Shown here in pieces: positions 1 through 11,586 of a DNA stretch of 15,465 nt. This DNA is from an uncultured Gemmatimonadota bacterium. GTDB taxonomy: Bacteria; Gemmatimonadota; Gemmatimonadetes; Gemmatimonadales; GWC2-71-9. The notes under the pieces were generated by a model. The model made no database searches and had not been told where the DNA came from. It saw nothing but the letters and a program-made list of their open reading frames with translations. Both the position numbers and the translations under genes were made by a program. Location of the stretch: NCBI GenBank assembly GCA_946479805.1, contig CAMLHP010000038.1, forward strand, positions 1 through 15,465, given 5' to 3'. Position 1 is the first letter of the stretch; each line of letters opens with the position of its first letter.

Positions 1-57
1 GGCTCGGCGGCTCGGCGGCTCGGCAGCTCGGCGGCTCGGCGGCTCGGCGGCTCGGCG
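1..57. repeat. 8-bp tandem repeat array (GGCGGCTC), at least 7 units
   Basis: Seven consecutive octamers with unit GCTCGGCG (equivalently GGCGGCTC) fill positions 2-57. One substitution breaks the pattern (A at 25). The array begins at the window edge, so its true length is unknown. It ends at 57, and the recX stop codon occupies 60-62, so it lies directly downstream of recX in the direction of transcription. Eight is not a multiple of three, so the array reads through all frames. No self-complementary partner is visible in the window. It shares the GGCGG core and the 8-bp period of the arrays at 2355-2426 and 2481-2512, but its three variable bases differ (CTC against TAG, TAA or AAA). Confidence 0.9.
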
Positions 58-59
58 GA

Positions 60-711
60 TCAGGCTGTCGCGACCGGGTCCGACAGTGCCTGACTCACGG
101 CGTCCAGCGCGGCCCGGCCGGTGAAACCTCGGCGCGCGAGATACGCGAGCAGTCGCCGGCGCTGCACTGGACGTTCGAGGTGGGCGACCTGAGGCGCACG
201 CCGCTGAGCCAGCTTGAGCGCCGCCTCTGCCAGGCCCTCGTCGTCGGGCCAGTGAGCTGTTATGGCGGCGGCTGCAATTTCCGCTTCCACGCCCAGCATC
301 CGGAGGTCGCGCTGCAACCGGGCGGGGCCGCGGCCCCGCTCGGAGCGGGTCTCGACATAGTTGGCCGCGAAGGCAGCATCGTCGAGGAGACCCAGGCCGG
401 TGAGCCGGGCGAGGGCGTACTCAACAGAAGCAGGCGGATGCCCCGACCGCACCAGCCGGCGGCCGAGGTCCCTGGTGGCGCGCGGCCGATGCCCCAGTGC
501 GGTGAGCCCCGCGCGATAGGCTGCTTCGTCGTCGGTCAGGCGGCCGAGCTGCACCAGGAGTTCGGGAGTGAGCTCGTCTCCCTGCGACACTCCCAGCTTC
601 GCGACAGCGTCGGCCGCCGCAACCCCGAAGGACCGGCCGTCAATCGCGAGCCGCACCCTGTCTGGATGGCGCGGATCGCGGGTGAGTCCGGTGAGCCGGG
701 GCGCGAGTTCG

Positions 712-719
<8 letters not shown>
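60..719 (-). CDS. recX: RecX family regulatory protein
   Basis: RecX binds RecA filaments and modulates their growth and recombinase activity in the cytoplasm. The 219-residue protein has the family's alternating helical repeats. The first contains the typical pattern around residues 70-110 (A...L..R.R....L...L...G.P...VE.AL.RL). It is followed by the hallmark [16 protein letters not shown] stretch and [17 protein letters not shown]. About 60 N-terminal residues precede the first repeat, making it longer than many RecX proteins. I start at the ATG at 719, not the frame's upstream ATG at 869. The protein then begins MTDELAPRL, and the extra 50 residues of the longer reading are merely recA read in another frame. 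The start overlaps the recA stop by 8 nt (ATGACTGA), indicating translational coupling and fitting the common recA-recX pairing. The stop TGA lies 2 bp from the octamer array. Confidence 0.92.
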
Positions 720-1764
<1,045 letters not shown>

Positions 1765-1783
1765 GGGACGGCCTCGAGTGTGG

Positions 1784-1799
1784 TTGTGACTGATTTTGC
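1784..1799 (-). promoter_or_regulatory. 16-bp element in the recA leader, proximal copy
   Basis: On the coding strand this reads GCAAAATCAGTCACAA. It matches 15 of 16 bases with the element at 1858-1873, in the same orientation and 74 bp away start to start. It lies about 20 bp upstream of the recA ATG, inside the predicted transcript leader. Two near-identical elements bracketing a candidate promoter suggest binding sites for a regulator. It resembles neither the gammaproteobacterial LexA box (CTGT-N8-ACAG) nor the GAAC-N4-GTTC type. The regulatory role is inference from position and repetition alone. Confidence 0.5.
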
Positions 1800-1820
1800 A
1801 TCACCGAATTACCAGCGCCC

Positions 1821-1849
1821 AACTTAACACCGAACAAGAGCCGAATCAA
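1821..1849 (-). promoter_or_regulatory. Candidate recA promoter
   Basis: On the minus strand, TTGATT (1849-1844) and TAAGTT (1826-1821) are separated by 17 bp and resemble sigma-70 -35 and -10 boxes. A second possible -35, TTGACT (1856-1851), lies just upstream but has no good partner at normal spacing. Transcription from here would give a leader of roughly 50 nt before the recA ATG. The surrounding 1784-1885 stretch is clearly AT-richer than the flanking genes. The -10 match is poor, so the exact boxes are uncertain although a promoter in this gap is likely. Confidence 0.35.
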
Positions 1850-1857
1850 TAGTCAAT

Positions 1858-1873
1858 TTGTGACCGATTTTGC
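1858..1873 (-). promoter_or_regulatory. 16-bp element upstream of recA, distal copy
   Basis: The coding strand reads GCAAAATCGGTCACAA and differs from the 1784-1799 copy only at one base (G for A). It lies between the yraN stop (1883-1885) and the candidate -35 of recA. The pair flanks the candidate promoter on both sides, a geometry that would suit a repressor acting at two operators. No protein is identified as the binder. Confidence 0.5.
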
Positions 1874-1882
1874 TCCACTTTG

Positions 1883-2290
1883 TTAGATCCAGCTTTCGGG
1901 GGGCCGGAAGGCGTCCGGAATGTGTTCCAGTTTCCAGCCGGAGCCGGCCCGGCATACATCCATGACGTCGAAACGGTACTCGTCACCTGATCGGCCATGG
2001 CGCATGACCCAGACGGTTGCCACCCGCGCGATAATGCGCTGCTTCTGCCAGTGAACTGCCTGGGCCCCGGTGCCGAAGGTGTGGGAGCTCCGGGTTTTCA
2101 CCTCGATGAAGGCGACGGTGTGATTCCGCCGGGCCACCAGGTCGATGTCGTTGTGACCCAGCTTGAAGCGGTGGGCTTCGATGTGCCAGCCTCCGGCGAC
2201 GAGCCACTTCATGGCTTCGAGCTCGCCCTCCAGGCCGAACTTGTGGCGGGCATCCTGCCACTCGCTGGTTGGGATGGATGCTCTGCGCAT
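1883..2290 (-). CDS. yraN: YraN family (UPF0102) nuclease-fold protein
   Basis: Small 135-residue protein of the UPF0102/YraN family, which has a predicted PD-(D/E)xK nuclease fold related to Holliday-junction resolvases. The cellular role of the family is not established. The order FG..GE..A..WL..GGW.I..HRFK (19-43) then HNDIDLVA (46-53) and FIEVKTRSS (61-69) matches the family core. D50 and E63-x-K65 would supply the metal site. The usual GEID is NDID here, so the glutamate two residues before the aspartate is asparagine. The ATG at 2290 has only a distant GGAGG about 20 nt upstream, and no better in-frame start is close. It lies between ftsK and recA, 64 bp after the octamer array, with recA 118 bp further on. 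It may be expressed by read-through past the repeat hairpin. Confidence 0.85.
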   Translation of the reverse strand: MRRASIPTSEWQDARHKFGLEGELEAMKWLVAGGWHIEAHRFKLGHNDIDLVARRNHTVAFIEVKTRSSHTFGTGAQAVHWQKQRIIARVATVWVMRHGRSGDEYRFDVMDVCRAGSGWKLEHIPDAFRPPESWI

Positions 2291-2354
2291 GGGCCACGAT
2301 ACTGCCCGGCCCTCCAGCGCCCAAACCCGGGGAGTGCAAGCCTGCGCAGGAAAG

Positions 2355-2426
2355 TGCGGTAGGGCGGAAAGGCGGAAAGGCGGTAGGGCGGTAAGGCGGA
2401 AAGGCGGTAGGGCGGTAGGGCGGTAG
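2355..2426. repeat. 8-bp tandem repeat array, GGCGG(TAG/TAA/AAA), 9 units
   Basis: Nine octamers run without interruption. The variable triplets in order are TAG, AAA, AAA, TAG, TAA, AAA, TAG, TAG, TAG, and the first unit starts TGCGG instead of GGCGG. The GGCGG core is otherwise invariant, while the last three bases switch among three A/T-rich variants. The array is in the 214-bp gap between ftsK and yraN. It is in inverted orientation to the four-unit array at 2481-2512, so a minus-strand transcript could pair the two through a 54-nt loop (2427-2480). Apparent reading frames running through it look like by-products of the repeat. Confidence 0.95.
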
Positions 2427-2480
2427 GATGTGTACGGAGTTGCGTTGCAGGCTGCGCGGCCGGATCTCGATTGCGAACAC

Positions 2481-2504
2481 TTACCGCCTTACCGCCCTAC
2501 CGCC

Positions 2505-2512
<8 letters not shown>
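2481..2512. repeat. Inverted 8-bp repeat array (GGCGGTAA/TAG on minus strand), 4 units
   Basis: On the plus strand four units read TTACCGCC, TTACCGCC, CTACCGCC, TTACCGCC. On the minus, transcribed, strand this is GGCGGTAA, GGCGGTAG, GGCGGTAA, GGCGGTAA. The first unit transcribed contributes the last bases of ftsK, and its TAA (2507-2505) is the ftsK stop codon. Opposite the array at 2355-2426, the transcript can form a stem of about 32 bp in which 7 or 8 of every 8 bases pair, in several alternative registers. It may act as a terminator, a transcript stabiliser or a processing site for the upstream ftsK operon. That function is inferred. Confidence 0.9.
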
Positions 2513-4766
<2,254 letters not shown>

Positions 4767-4779
4767 ATGACCTGCGATG

Positions 4780-6138
<1,359 letters not shown>

Positions 6139-6144
6139 GCGGCG

Positions 6145-7302
6145 TCAGCCGGTCCGTTCATGCGAGCCCTGCTCGCCGGTGACATCCGAGAAGGTGCGGT
6201 CCGACGACGAGTCTATGCCCGAGGCCCGGAGGGCGAACTCGCTGGGATTGGTGGAGAAGAAGAGCGCGTCCTCATAGGTCACGACGCCCTCCTTGTACCA
6301 CTTCATCAGTGACTGGTCAAAAGACTGCATGCCGTACGAAACGTGGCCCTCCGCGATGAGGTCGGGAATGTTGAGTGCCTTCTCGATATCGCGGATGTTA
6401 TCGGCAACCGCTGCCGAGTTGATAAGCACTTCGCAGGCCGGCACCCGGCCCCTGCCGTCCGACCGCGGCACCAGCCGGAGGCATACCACCGCCTGCAGTG
6501 CCGTGGCGAGGAGCGAGCGGATCTCCTGGTGCTGGTGCGGCGGGTAGAACGAAATGACCCGGTTGATGGTCTGGGTCGCGTCGGTGGTGTGGAGCGTGGA
6601 AAATACCAGGTGCCCGGTATCAGCGGCCTTGAGCGCCGTGTCGAGCGTCTCCATGTCGCGGATCTCGCCGATGAGGATCACGTCGGGATCCTGCCGCAGG
6701 ACGTGACGCAGGGCCGACGGGAACGAGAGCGTGTCGGTGCCCACCTCGCGCTGTGAGATGTTGGCCTGCTGGTCGCGGTGAAGGAACTCGATCGGGTCCT
6801 CGATGGTGATGATGTTGACCCGGCGATTGATGTTGATGTGGTTGATCAGCGCGGCGAGCGCGGTGCTCTTGCCCGAGCCGGTGATGCCGGTGACCAGCAC
6901 CAGACCGCGGGGCTTGTCGGCGATGCTCTCGAGCACCACCGGCAGGTTGAGCTCGGTAACGGTCTTCACCTCGTACGGAATGGCCCGGAAGGCGAAGGCC
7001 AGCGTGCCCCGCTGCTGGTAGATGTTGGTCCGGAAACGGCCCACACCGGGCACGCCGATGGCGAAGTCGGCTTCCTTGCGCTCTGCGAACTCCTTGACCT
7101 GGCGGGGCGTCATGATCTGCTCGGCCAGGGTCTTCAGGTCCTCCGGCTTGAGCGGCGCCATGTCGAGGGCGTTGAGCGTTCCATTGAGGCGCACGGTGGG
7201 GGCGCGACCCACCTTGAGCAGCAGGTCCGACCCGTTCCTCTGGACCAGGTAGGAAATGGCCTGCTTGAAGTTGAACGCGGCGCCGGCAGCTGGTTCAGCC
7301 AT
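6145..7302 (-). CDS. pilT: PilT/PilU-type type IV pilus retraction ATPase
   Basis: Hexameric cytoplasmic ATPase that drives depolymerisation and retraction of type IV pili (twitching motility, DNA uptake). The 385-residue protein has the N-terminal SDLLLKVGRAPTVRLNG region (25-41) and Walker A GITGSGKST (139-147). The Asp box is TIEDPIEF (166-173), Walker B is DVILIGEIRD (207-216), and the His box is STLHTTDA (235-242). The C-terminal region GMQSFDQSLMKWYKEGVV (324-341) is shared by PilT and PilU, and I cannot choose between them firmly. The start is the ATG at 7302 (MAEPAAGAAF), overlapping accB by 8 nt (ATGGCTGA). The frame's earlier ATG at 7332 lies within accB. The position between accB and accC is odd, since no other pilus gene is in the window. 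Confidence 0.9.
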   Translation of the reverse strand: MAEPAAGAAFNFKQAISYLVQRNGSDLLLKVGRAPTVRLNGTLNALDMAPLKPEDLKTLAEQIMTPRQVKEFAERKEADFAIGVPGVGRFRTNIYQQRGTLAFAFRAIPYEVKTVTELNLPVVLESIADKPRGLVLVTGITGSGKSTALAALINHININRRVNIITIEDPIEFLHRDQQANISQREVGTDTLSFPSALRHVLRQDPDVILIGEIRDMETLDTALKAADTGHLVFSTLHTTDATQTINRVISFYPPHQHQEIRSLLATALQAVVCLRLVPRSDGRGRVPACEVLINSAAVADNIRDIEKALNIPDLIAEGHVSYGMQSFDQSLMKWYKEGVVTYEDALFFSTNPSEFALRASGIDSSSDRTFSDVTGEQGSHERTG

Positions 7303-7825
7303 TGGGATCGATCCGGAAGAGTACCTGGCCAAACTCGACAGGTAGCGTATCCTCGACGTTAACTTCCCGTACCACGCCCGCGATGTCGGCTTCGATCTCG
7401 TTCATGATCTTCATGGCCTCGATGATGCACACCGTCTGTCCGGGTGTCACCCGGCTGCCGACCTTGACGTAGGGCTCGGCACCCGGTTCCGGCGCCCGGT
7501 AGAACGTTCCCACCATGGGCGAGGTGATTTCCTTGAGGTTTGAAGCCGCCGATGCGGCCGGGGCCGCGGCGGGCGAAGGAGAGGCCGATTGGGTCTGCGG
7601 CGGGGCGGCCGAAGCCTGGAATGGCTGCGCGATGGTCACGCCCGCCTGGTTGGTGCGAGAGATCACTATGCCGGTGCCGAAGAATCCCTTCACCTCGATC
7701 GAACCGATCTCGGGCGATTCGCGCAGCAGGTCGGCGAGCCGCTTCACGTCCTTCAGCTCGACGGACTTGATGCCCGGCATGTTGGAGAGCAGCTTGGCCA
7801 GCTGCTGCATTTCATCGGGTTTCAT
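7295..7825 (-). CDS. accB: Acetyl-CoA carboxylase biotin carboxyl carrier protein
   Basis: Carries the biotin that shuttles carboxyl groups between AccC and the carboxyltransferase. The protein has 176 residues. An N-terminal helical segment (1-50) precedes an Ala/Pro/Ser/Gln-rich flexible linker (70-96) and the biotinyl/lipoyl domain (97-174). That domain contains TSPMVGTFYRAPEPGAEPYV and the biotinylation motif EAMKIMNEI, with biotin on K139. I chose the ATG at 7825 (MKPDEMQQLAKLL) because it matches the usual AccB N-terminus. A GTG at 7891 in the same frame would add 22 Gly/Arg-rich residues with no ribosome site. A GAGGG lies about 12 nt before the chosen ATG, rather far. It follows pepP after 70 bp and overlaps pilT by 8 nt. 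Confidence 0.95.
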   Translation of the reverse strand: MKPDEMQQLAKLLSNMPGIKSVELKDVKRLADLLRESPEIGSIEVKGFFGTGIVISRTNQAGVTIAQPFQASAAPPQTQSASPSPAAAPAASAASNLKEITSPMVGTFYRAPEPGAEPYVKVGSRVTPGQTVCIIEAMKIMNEIEADIAGVVREVNVEDTLPVEFGQVLFRIDPNG

Positions 7826-7895
7826 GGATCGGTCGCACCCTCGTTGCTGTGTGTGCGCGTCCCCGCCGCGGGCGTTGCCGCCGGGGTCCACCGGG

Positions 7896-8984
7896 TCAGA
7901 CGAGTTCTACGAGTTCGGTCCGCTGGTCGGAGAGACAGACAGGGCCATCCGGGCCGAGATGCACGTCGTCCTCCAGACGGACGCCTCCCCACCCCGGAAG
8001 ATAGATTCCCGGTTCGACTGTCACCACCGCCCCAGCGGGAAGCGGCGAATCGGCAGTCGGAGCCAGCCGGGGGGCCTCGTGCACCTCGAGCCCCAGCCCG
8101 TGGCCCAGAGAATGGCCGAACGCCTCCCCCAGGCCATGCCCGGCGATGACATCGCGGGCCAGCGCATCGGCCTCGCGGCCAGTCATCCCCGCGCGAATAT
8201 TGTCGATGGCACGGGCCTGCGCCCGTCGCACCGTCTCGTAGACGTCGCGTTGCCGGGGTTCCGCCCTCCTGCCCACCACTATCGTTCGTGTCAGGTCGGC
8301 GCAGTATCCGTCCACCTGGGCGCCGAAGTCAAGCAAGAGCCAGTCACCCGGGGCAATCTCCCGCTCGGTCGAGCGGGCGTGGGGCAAGGCCGAGCGGGGC
8401 CCCGAGGCGACGATGGTCGGGAACGGGTGCCATTCACTGCCACGCTGCCGGAGTGCTGCTTCCAGCCGGGCGCCGACATCGAGTTCCCGGTCGCCCGGAT
8501 GGACCGTTGGCAACACAGCGGCCAGCGCGCCCTGCGCCACTTCGATGGCCCGGACGATGGCAGCCACCTCGTCCCGTGACTTGCTGGCCCTCAATCCCTC
8601 CACCACATCCTCGACCGGCTCGATCGAAAACCTGCCCAGCTCGGCCAGCCTCCTGGCGTCCTTGAGTGACAGGTGAGCGCCCTCGACGCCCAGTCGTGCG
8701 ATCGACGCGGCGGCCAGCTCGCTGCCGAGGCGCTCCCAGACGCTGGTGCGCTCGATGAGCGTGCGCGCAGCGTCGCCCACTTCCATCGGCGCCTGGCTGG
8801 CGTAGCGAAAGTCGGTGACCAGCACAGCGTCATCCGGAGCGAGCAGCAGCATCCCGGCGCTGCCACTGAAGCCCGACAGGTAGCGGATGTTGGGAGCCGA
8901 GGTGACCAGCAGGGCATCGAGCTCCCGTTCCCGCAGGGCTGCACGCACCGCACCCTGCCGCGCCTGATACTGCTCAGCCACCAC
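7896..8984 (-). CDS. pepP: Xaa-Pro aminopeptidase (M24B metallopeptidase)
   Basis: Removes N-terminal residues that precede proline; acts in cytoplasmic peptide turnover with two metal ions. The 362-residue protein has a creatinase-like N-terminal domain (1-130) and a pita-bread catalytic domain. The five expected metal ligands are visible: D219 (LLLDFGA), D230 (GYCADLTRT), H295 ([10 protein letters not shown]), E324 (VTVEPGIY) and E338 (GVRLEDDV). H202 and H302 fit the catalytic histidines. A GTG start at 8984 is preceded by GGAG at 7 nt; a second GTG follows immediately. The start overlaps aroQ by 11 nt. Proline dipeptidase (PepQ) is the main alternative name, as the two cannot be separated reliably by eye. 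The aroQ-pepP-accB order is widely conserved. Confidence 0.9.
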   Translation of the reverse strand: MVAEQYQARQGAVRAALRERELDALLVTSAPNIRYLSGFSGSAGMLLLAPDDAVLVTDFRYASQAPMEVGDAARTLIERTSVWERLGSELAAASIARLGVEGAHLSLKDARRLAELGRFSIEPVEDVVEGLRASKSRDEVAAIVRAIEVAQGALAAVLPTVHPGDRELDVGARLEAALRQRGSEWHPFPTIVASGPRSALPHARSTEREIAPGDWLLLDFGAQVDGYCADLTRTIVVGRRAEPRQRDVYETVRRAQARAIDNIRAGMTGREADALARDVIAGHGLGEAFGHSLGHGLGLEVHEAPRLAPTADSPLPAGAVVTVEPGIYLPGWGGVRLEDDVHLGPDGPVCLSDQRTELVELV

Positions 8985-9411
8985 GCAGGTGCTCCGCCAG
9001 CCCTGCCACCGCCACCTCGTATCCCCGGGCGCCGAGCCCTGCGATCACGGCGACGGCAAGGTCCGCCAGCAGCGAGTGGCGACGAACTTCATCCCGTGCA
9101 AAGATGTTCGACAGGTGCACTTCGATGAATGGCACCTGGACAGCAAGCACCGCGTCACGCAGCGCCAGGCTGGTGTGGCTGTAAGCGGCGGCGTTGATCA
9201 CGGCGCCATCGGCGCTGCCCGCCAGCTGCTGGACAGCGTCCACAAGATCACCTTCGGAATTGCTCTGGAACCAGGACAGCTCGGCGCCGGCGCGCTCGGC
9301 CGCCGCTCGCACCCGCGCCTCAAGTTCGGCGAAGGTCAGGCTGCCGTAGATGGCGGGCTCGCGGGTGCCCAGCAGGTTCAGGTTGGGGCCGTTCAGGACG
9401 GCGATACGCAT
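8974..9411 (-). CDS. aroQ: 3-dehydroquinate dehydratase, type II
   Basis: Converts 3-dehydroquinate to 3-dehydroshikimate in the shikimate pathway, making precursors of aromatic amino acids and quinones. The 145-residue length and dodecamer-type sequence are typical of type II enzymes. The N-terminus is [19 protein letters not shown], with catalytic Y22 and flanking R17. SNSEGDLVD (50-58), [11 protein letters not shown] (71-81, N73 and H79 binding substrate) and IEVHLSN (96-102, catalytic H99) follow. The usual NPGA reads NAAA here, a mild variation. The ATG at 9411 shares one base with the stop of the preceding TPR gene (TGATG), indicating translational coupling. The end overlaps pepP by 11 nt. 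Confidence 0.97.
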   Translation of the reverse strand: MRIAVLNGPNLNLLGTREPAIYGSLTFAELEARVRAAAERAGAELSWFQSNSEGDLVDAVQQLAGSADGAVINAAAYSHTSLALRDAVLAVQVPFIEVHLSNIFARDEVRRHSLLADLAVAVIAGLGARGYEVAVAGLAEHLRGG

Positions 9412-11396
9412 CAGCGCTTCAGATTCTGCAACCAGGAGTGGAACTGGTCGAGATCCTCGTCGTCGCGCGAGGGAGTGCGGCTGGACGCGGGTGCCGGAGT
9501 GCCGGTGTTCCCGAAGAAGGCATCGAATGAAACGCCTGATGCCGCGCTTTCTTCGGCTGCAGGCACCGCCGGCGGAATAGGCGAGGTGTCGTCGCCAAAC
9601 ACATCGCTCAGTGAAAGGTGGTCCTCGGCCGGCCTGGTGGGCGAACCTTCGCCCGAGCTCCCGGGCGCGGCCAGGCTTTCAGCCTGGGCGCTTTCAGCCG
9701 GCCAGTTCCCCGCCGCTCCCGCCGGACGCGCGCGGAGCAGCGTGCGCAGCAGCGCACCCACCGAGCGCGTTGGGTCGGCGGCCGTCAGTTGCTCCAGCGG
9801 CGGCCGAGTGGAGTCGTCGTCGGCAGCCTCGGTTTCCAACTCGTCCACCTTCTCCCTGAGCCGCAGGTCCTCCGGGTGCCGCTGGTAAAGCAGCCGATAC
9901 ACCGCCAGCGCCTCGGCGCGGTGGCCCTGGCGCCGGTACAGCTCCGCCATGGACTCGGTAACCACCAGCTCCGGCTCGGGCGGTGAATAGAGTTCGTCCT
10001 GCTCTGCGGTGGCGGGCTTGGCCAGGAACCCCGGTCGCGGAGCGTCCGCTTCCTCCTCGGTGAATTCGTCGTCAACCGGTGGCTCATCGGAGACGTCATG
10101 CTCATCGGCCAAGTCCATCGGGTCCGGAATATCGGGAACTTCCGCGTCAGCAGGCGCCAGTGCATCGGCACCGAATGAGGTGGCCACGGTCTCGAGTTGC
10201 GAAGTCTCGGCCGCAGCGATGTCGGGATTGCTGTCCCACGCATCGTGCTCCTCGTCGCTCACCGACGACATCAGTGACTCGGCGTCGCTCGCCACCTGGA
10301 ACTCGTTGGCTTCCGACGCGGTGAGTTCCAGCTCCTCCGACTTGATTATTCCTGCCAGGCCCTCTTGTCCCTCCGAGACTTCGCCCCGCTCAACCGCGGA
10401 CTCGCTGTCGCTCCGGGCATTGGCGGCAACTTCGTCATCGGTACCAGCATCGCTGGATGCTTCGGACATGACGGGATCGAAATCGTCCACGTCCTCCTCG
10501 TCCATGCTGACTGTGCCTGGCGTCAGGTCGGAGAGCGGCTTGACTCCCTGGCTGTGCTCATCGAAGTCCTGTCCCACAAGTCCCGACATTGCGGTGGCAT
10601 CCGCACTGGCATCGGAGATGTCCGGCACGTCGTCAACTTCGAGACCACCAACCGCCTCGATGTCGTCCGGCACGTCGAGGTGGTCCTGCAGAACGATGGA
10701 CGGGTCGACTTCGATGTCTGCGTCAGCTTCGGGCGCATCACCCATCCATTCGACACCGCTAACGGTGGTGAACCCATCCTCCAGCACCGGGGCACTGTCG
10801 TCCACCTCGGCCTCGCCCCTGGCAACGGCAGGCTCCTGCCCATCGTCCATCGACCGAAAGGCGCCGTCTTCAACCGTTGGCTCCCCGGCCTCGGCGGCCT
10901 CGGCCCCGTCGGCGGCGGCGGCGCTGGCCGGTTCATCCATGCCGGCGATGTCTTCCCCGGTTGAGCCGGCGGCGGGGAGTTCGTCTCCCTCAGCGATCCT
11001 GGTTTCCAGGCGAGCGAGATGGAAGCGGGCGTCGTCGTTGCTGCGGTCAACCTCGAGCAGGGCGCCCAGGTGCGTCGCGGCATCGGCCAGCTTGCCCCCA
11101 CGCTCGCTGATCTCGGCCAGAGCCTTGAGAGCGATGACGTTCTCGCTGTCCAGCTTCAGGACATGCCGGAAGGCGAGCTCAGCCTGGCCGTCGTCGCCCA
11201 GGTCGAGGTGACACCGGCCCAGCACGATACTCGCGGGGATGTAATCCGGCCGCTGCGCCATGCCTTCGGACAGGATTTCGAGCGCACGGGTGGTGTCCTT
11301 CATCTTGCGGTAGGCTTCCGCCAGCGGCGCAAACGTGAATCCCTGGCGGTTTTCCCTCCAGAGACGTTCGAGCTTGGCGATCTCGCTGGTGGACAT
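9411..11396 (-). CDS. Large acidic TPR protein, function unknown
   Basis: The 661-residue protein has no recognisable enzymatic domain. Residues about 18-135 form three to four tetratricopeptide repeats ([58 protein letters not shown]). Residues 140-475 are strongly acidic and low in complexity, dominated by Asp, Glu, Ala and Ser, and probably disordered. Another TPR unit lies at 478-515 ([20 protein letters not shown]). The tail is Pro/Ser-rich with three short aromatic motifs, [10 protein letters not shown] (about 594), SFDAFFG (about 624) and the terminal [13 protein letters not shown]. No signal peptide or membrane segment is seen, so it is likely a cytoplasmic scaffold. It is first in the run towards ftsK and shares a base with aroQ. 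Layout recalls scaffolds such as FimV only loosely; I do not assign it. Confidence 0.85.
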   Translation of the reverse strand: MSTSEIAKLERLWRENRQGFTFAPLAEAYRKMKDTTRALEILSEGMAQRPDYIPASIVLGRCHLDLGDDGQAELAFRHVLKLDSENVIALKALAEISERGGKLADAATHLGALLEVDRSNDDARFHLARLETRIAEGDELPAAGSTGEDIAGMDEPASAAAADGAEAAEAGEPTVEDGAFRSMDDGQEPAVARGEAEVDDSAPVLEDGFTTVSGVEWMGDAPEADADIEVDPSIVLQDHLDVPDDIEAVGGLEVDDVPDISDASADATAMSGLVGQDFDEHSQGVKPLSDLTPGTVSMDEEDVDDFDPVMSEASSDAGTDDEVAANARSDSESAVERGEVSEGQEGLAGIIKSEELELTASEANEFQVASDAESLMSSVSDEEHDAWDSNPDIAAAETSQLETVATSFGADALAPADAEVPDIPDPMDLADEHDVSDEPPVDDEFTEEEADAPRPGFLAKPATAEQDELYSPPEPELVVTESMAELYRRQGHRAEALAVYRLLYQRHPEDLRLREKVDELETEAADDDSTRPPLEQLTAADPTRSVGALLRTLLRARPAGAAGNWPAESAQAESLAAPGSSGEGSPTRPAEDHLSLSDVFGDDTSPIPPAVPAAEESAASGVSFDAFFGNTGTPAPASSRTPSRDDEDLDQFHSWLQNLKR

Positions 11397-11472
11397 TCCG
11401 TACCCGTCGGGGCCGAGGTGGAGCTGCGGAGCGGGGGTCGTAAGTCGTTGCAGGGCTTCACGACACGTTAGT

Positions 11473-11513
11473 GAGGGAGCGCGCGGGTGTCAACTGTGCG
11501 GGGCAGCTCCCTC
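11473..11513. repeat. 8-bp inverted repeat in divergent intergenic region
   Basis: GAGGGAGC (11473-11480) and GCTCCCTC (11506-11513) are exact reverse complements 25 bp apart. They lie between the divergent TPR gene (start 11396) and the PPIase gene (start 11587), immediately upstream of the candidate plus-strand promoter. The pair may be an operator or a hairpin, or a chance match in GC-rich DNA. The rest of the 190-bp gap (11397-11586) shows no other clear structure, and I found no convincing promoter for the minus-strand gene. Confidence 0.4.
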
Positions 11514-11515
11514 GC

Positions 11516-11544
11516 TTCACTTTTGCCGGGCCGGGGCTTATTCT
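11516..11544 (+). promoter_or_regulatory. Candidate promoter of the PpiD-like gene
   Basis: TTCACT (11516-11521) and TATTCT (11539-11544), spaced by 17 bp, each match four of six sigma-70 consensus bases. They would start transcription near 11551, about 35 bp before the ATG at 11587. This is the only plausible pair I found on the plus strand in the gap. It is untested. Confidence 0.35.
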
Positions 11545-11586
11545 TCGCTCTCTTTTTCCGCCTCGATCTGGAGCAGTCGCCGTCCC

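Noticed and set aside
1765..1882. Canonical LexA box in the recA leader
   Set aside because: Neither CTGT-N8-ACAG nor GAAC-N4-GTTC is present. Isolated half-site-like words (GTTCGG) are direct, not inverted.
2163..2426. Plus-strand frame ending in GRAVRRK-type repeats
   Set aside because: The repeats are the octamer array read in frame, since three 8-bp units encode eight residues. The body is antisense to yraN.
1983..2480. 165-codon minus-strand frame running from the repeat spacer into yraN
   Set aside because: Its N-terminal part is only translated octamer repeat (RPTAFPPY-type), and the rest is yraN in another frame.
7826..7891. 22-residue extension of AccB from a GTG at 7891
   Set aside because: The Gly/Arg/Asp-rich extension is unlike AccB N-termini and has no ribosome site.
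10009..11211. 400-codon Ser-rich plus-strand frame
   Set aside because: It is antisense to the acidic TPR gene. The Ser-rich content simply mirrors the Asp/Glu/Ala codons of the real gene.
11335..11586. Longer N-terminus (84 residues) for the PpiD-like protein
   Set aside because: It would overlap the divergent TPR gene and bury the membrane anchor. The ATG at 11587 gives a normal PpiD layout.
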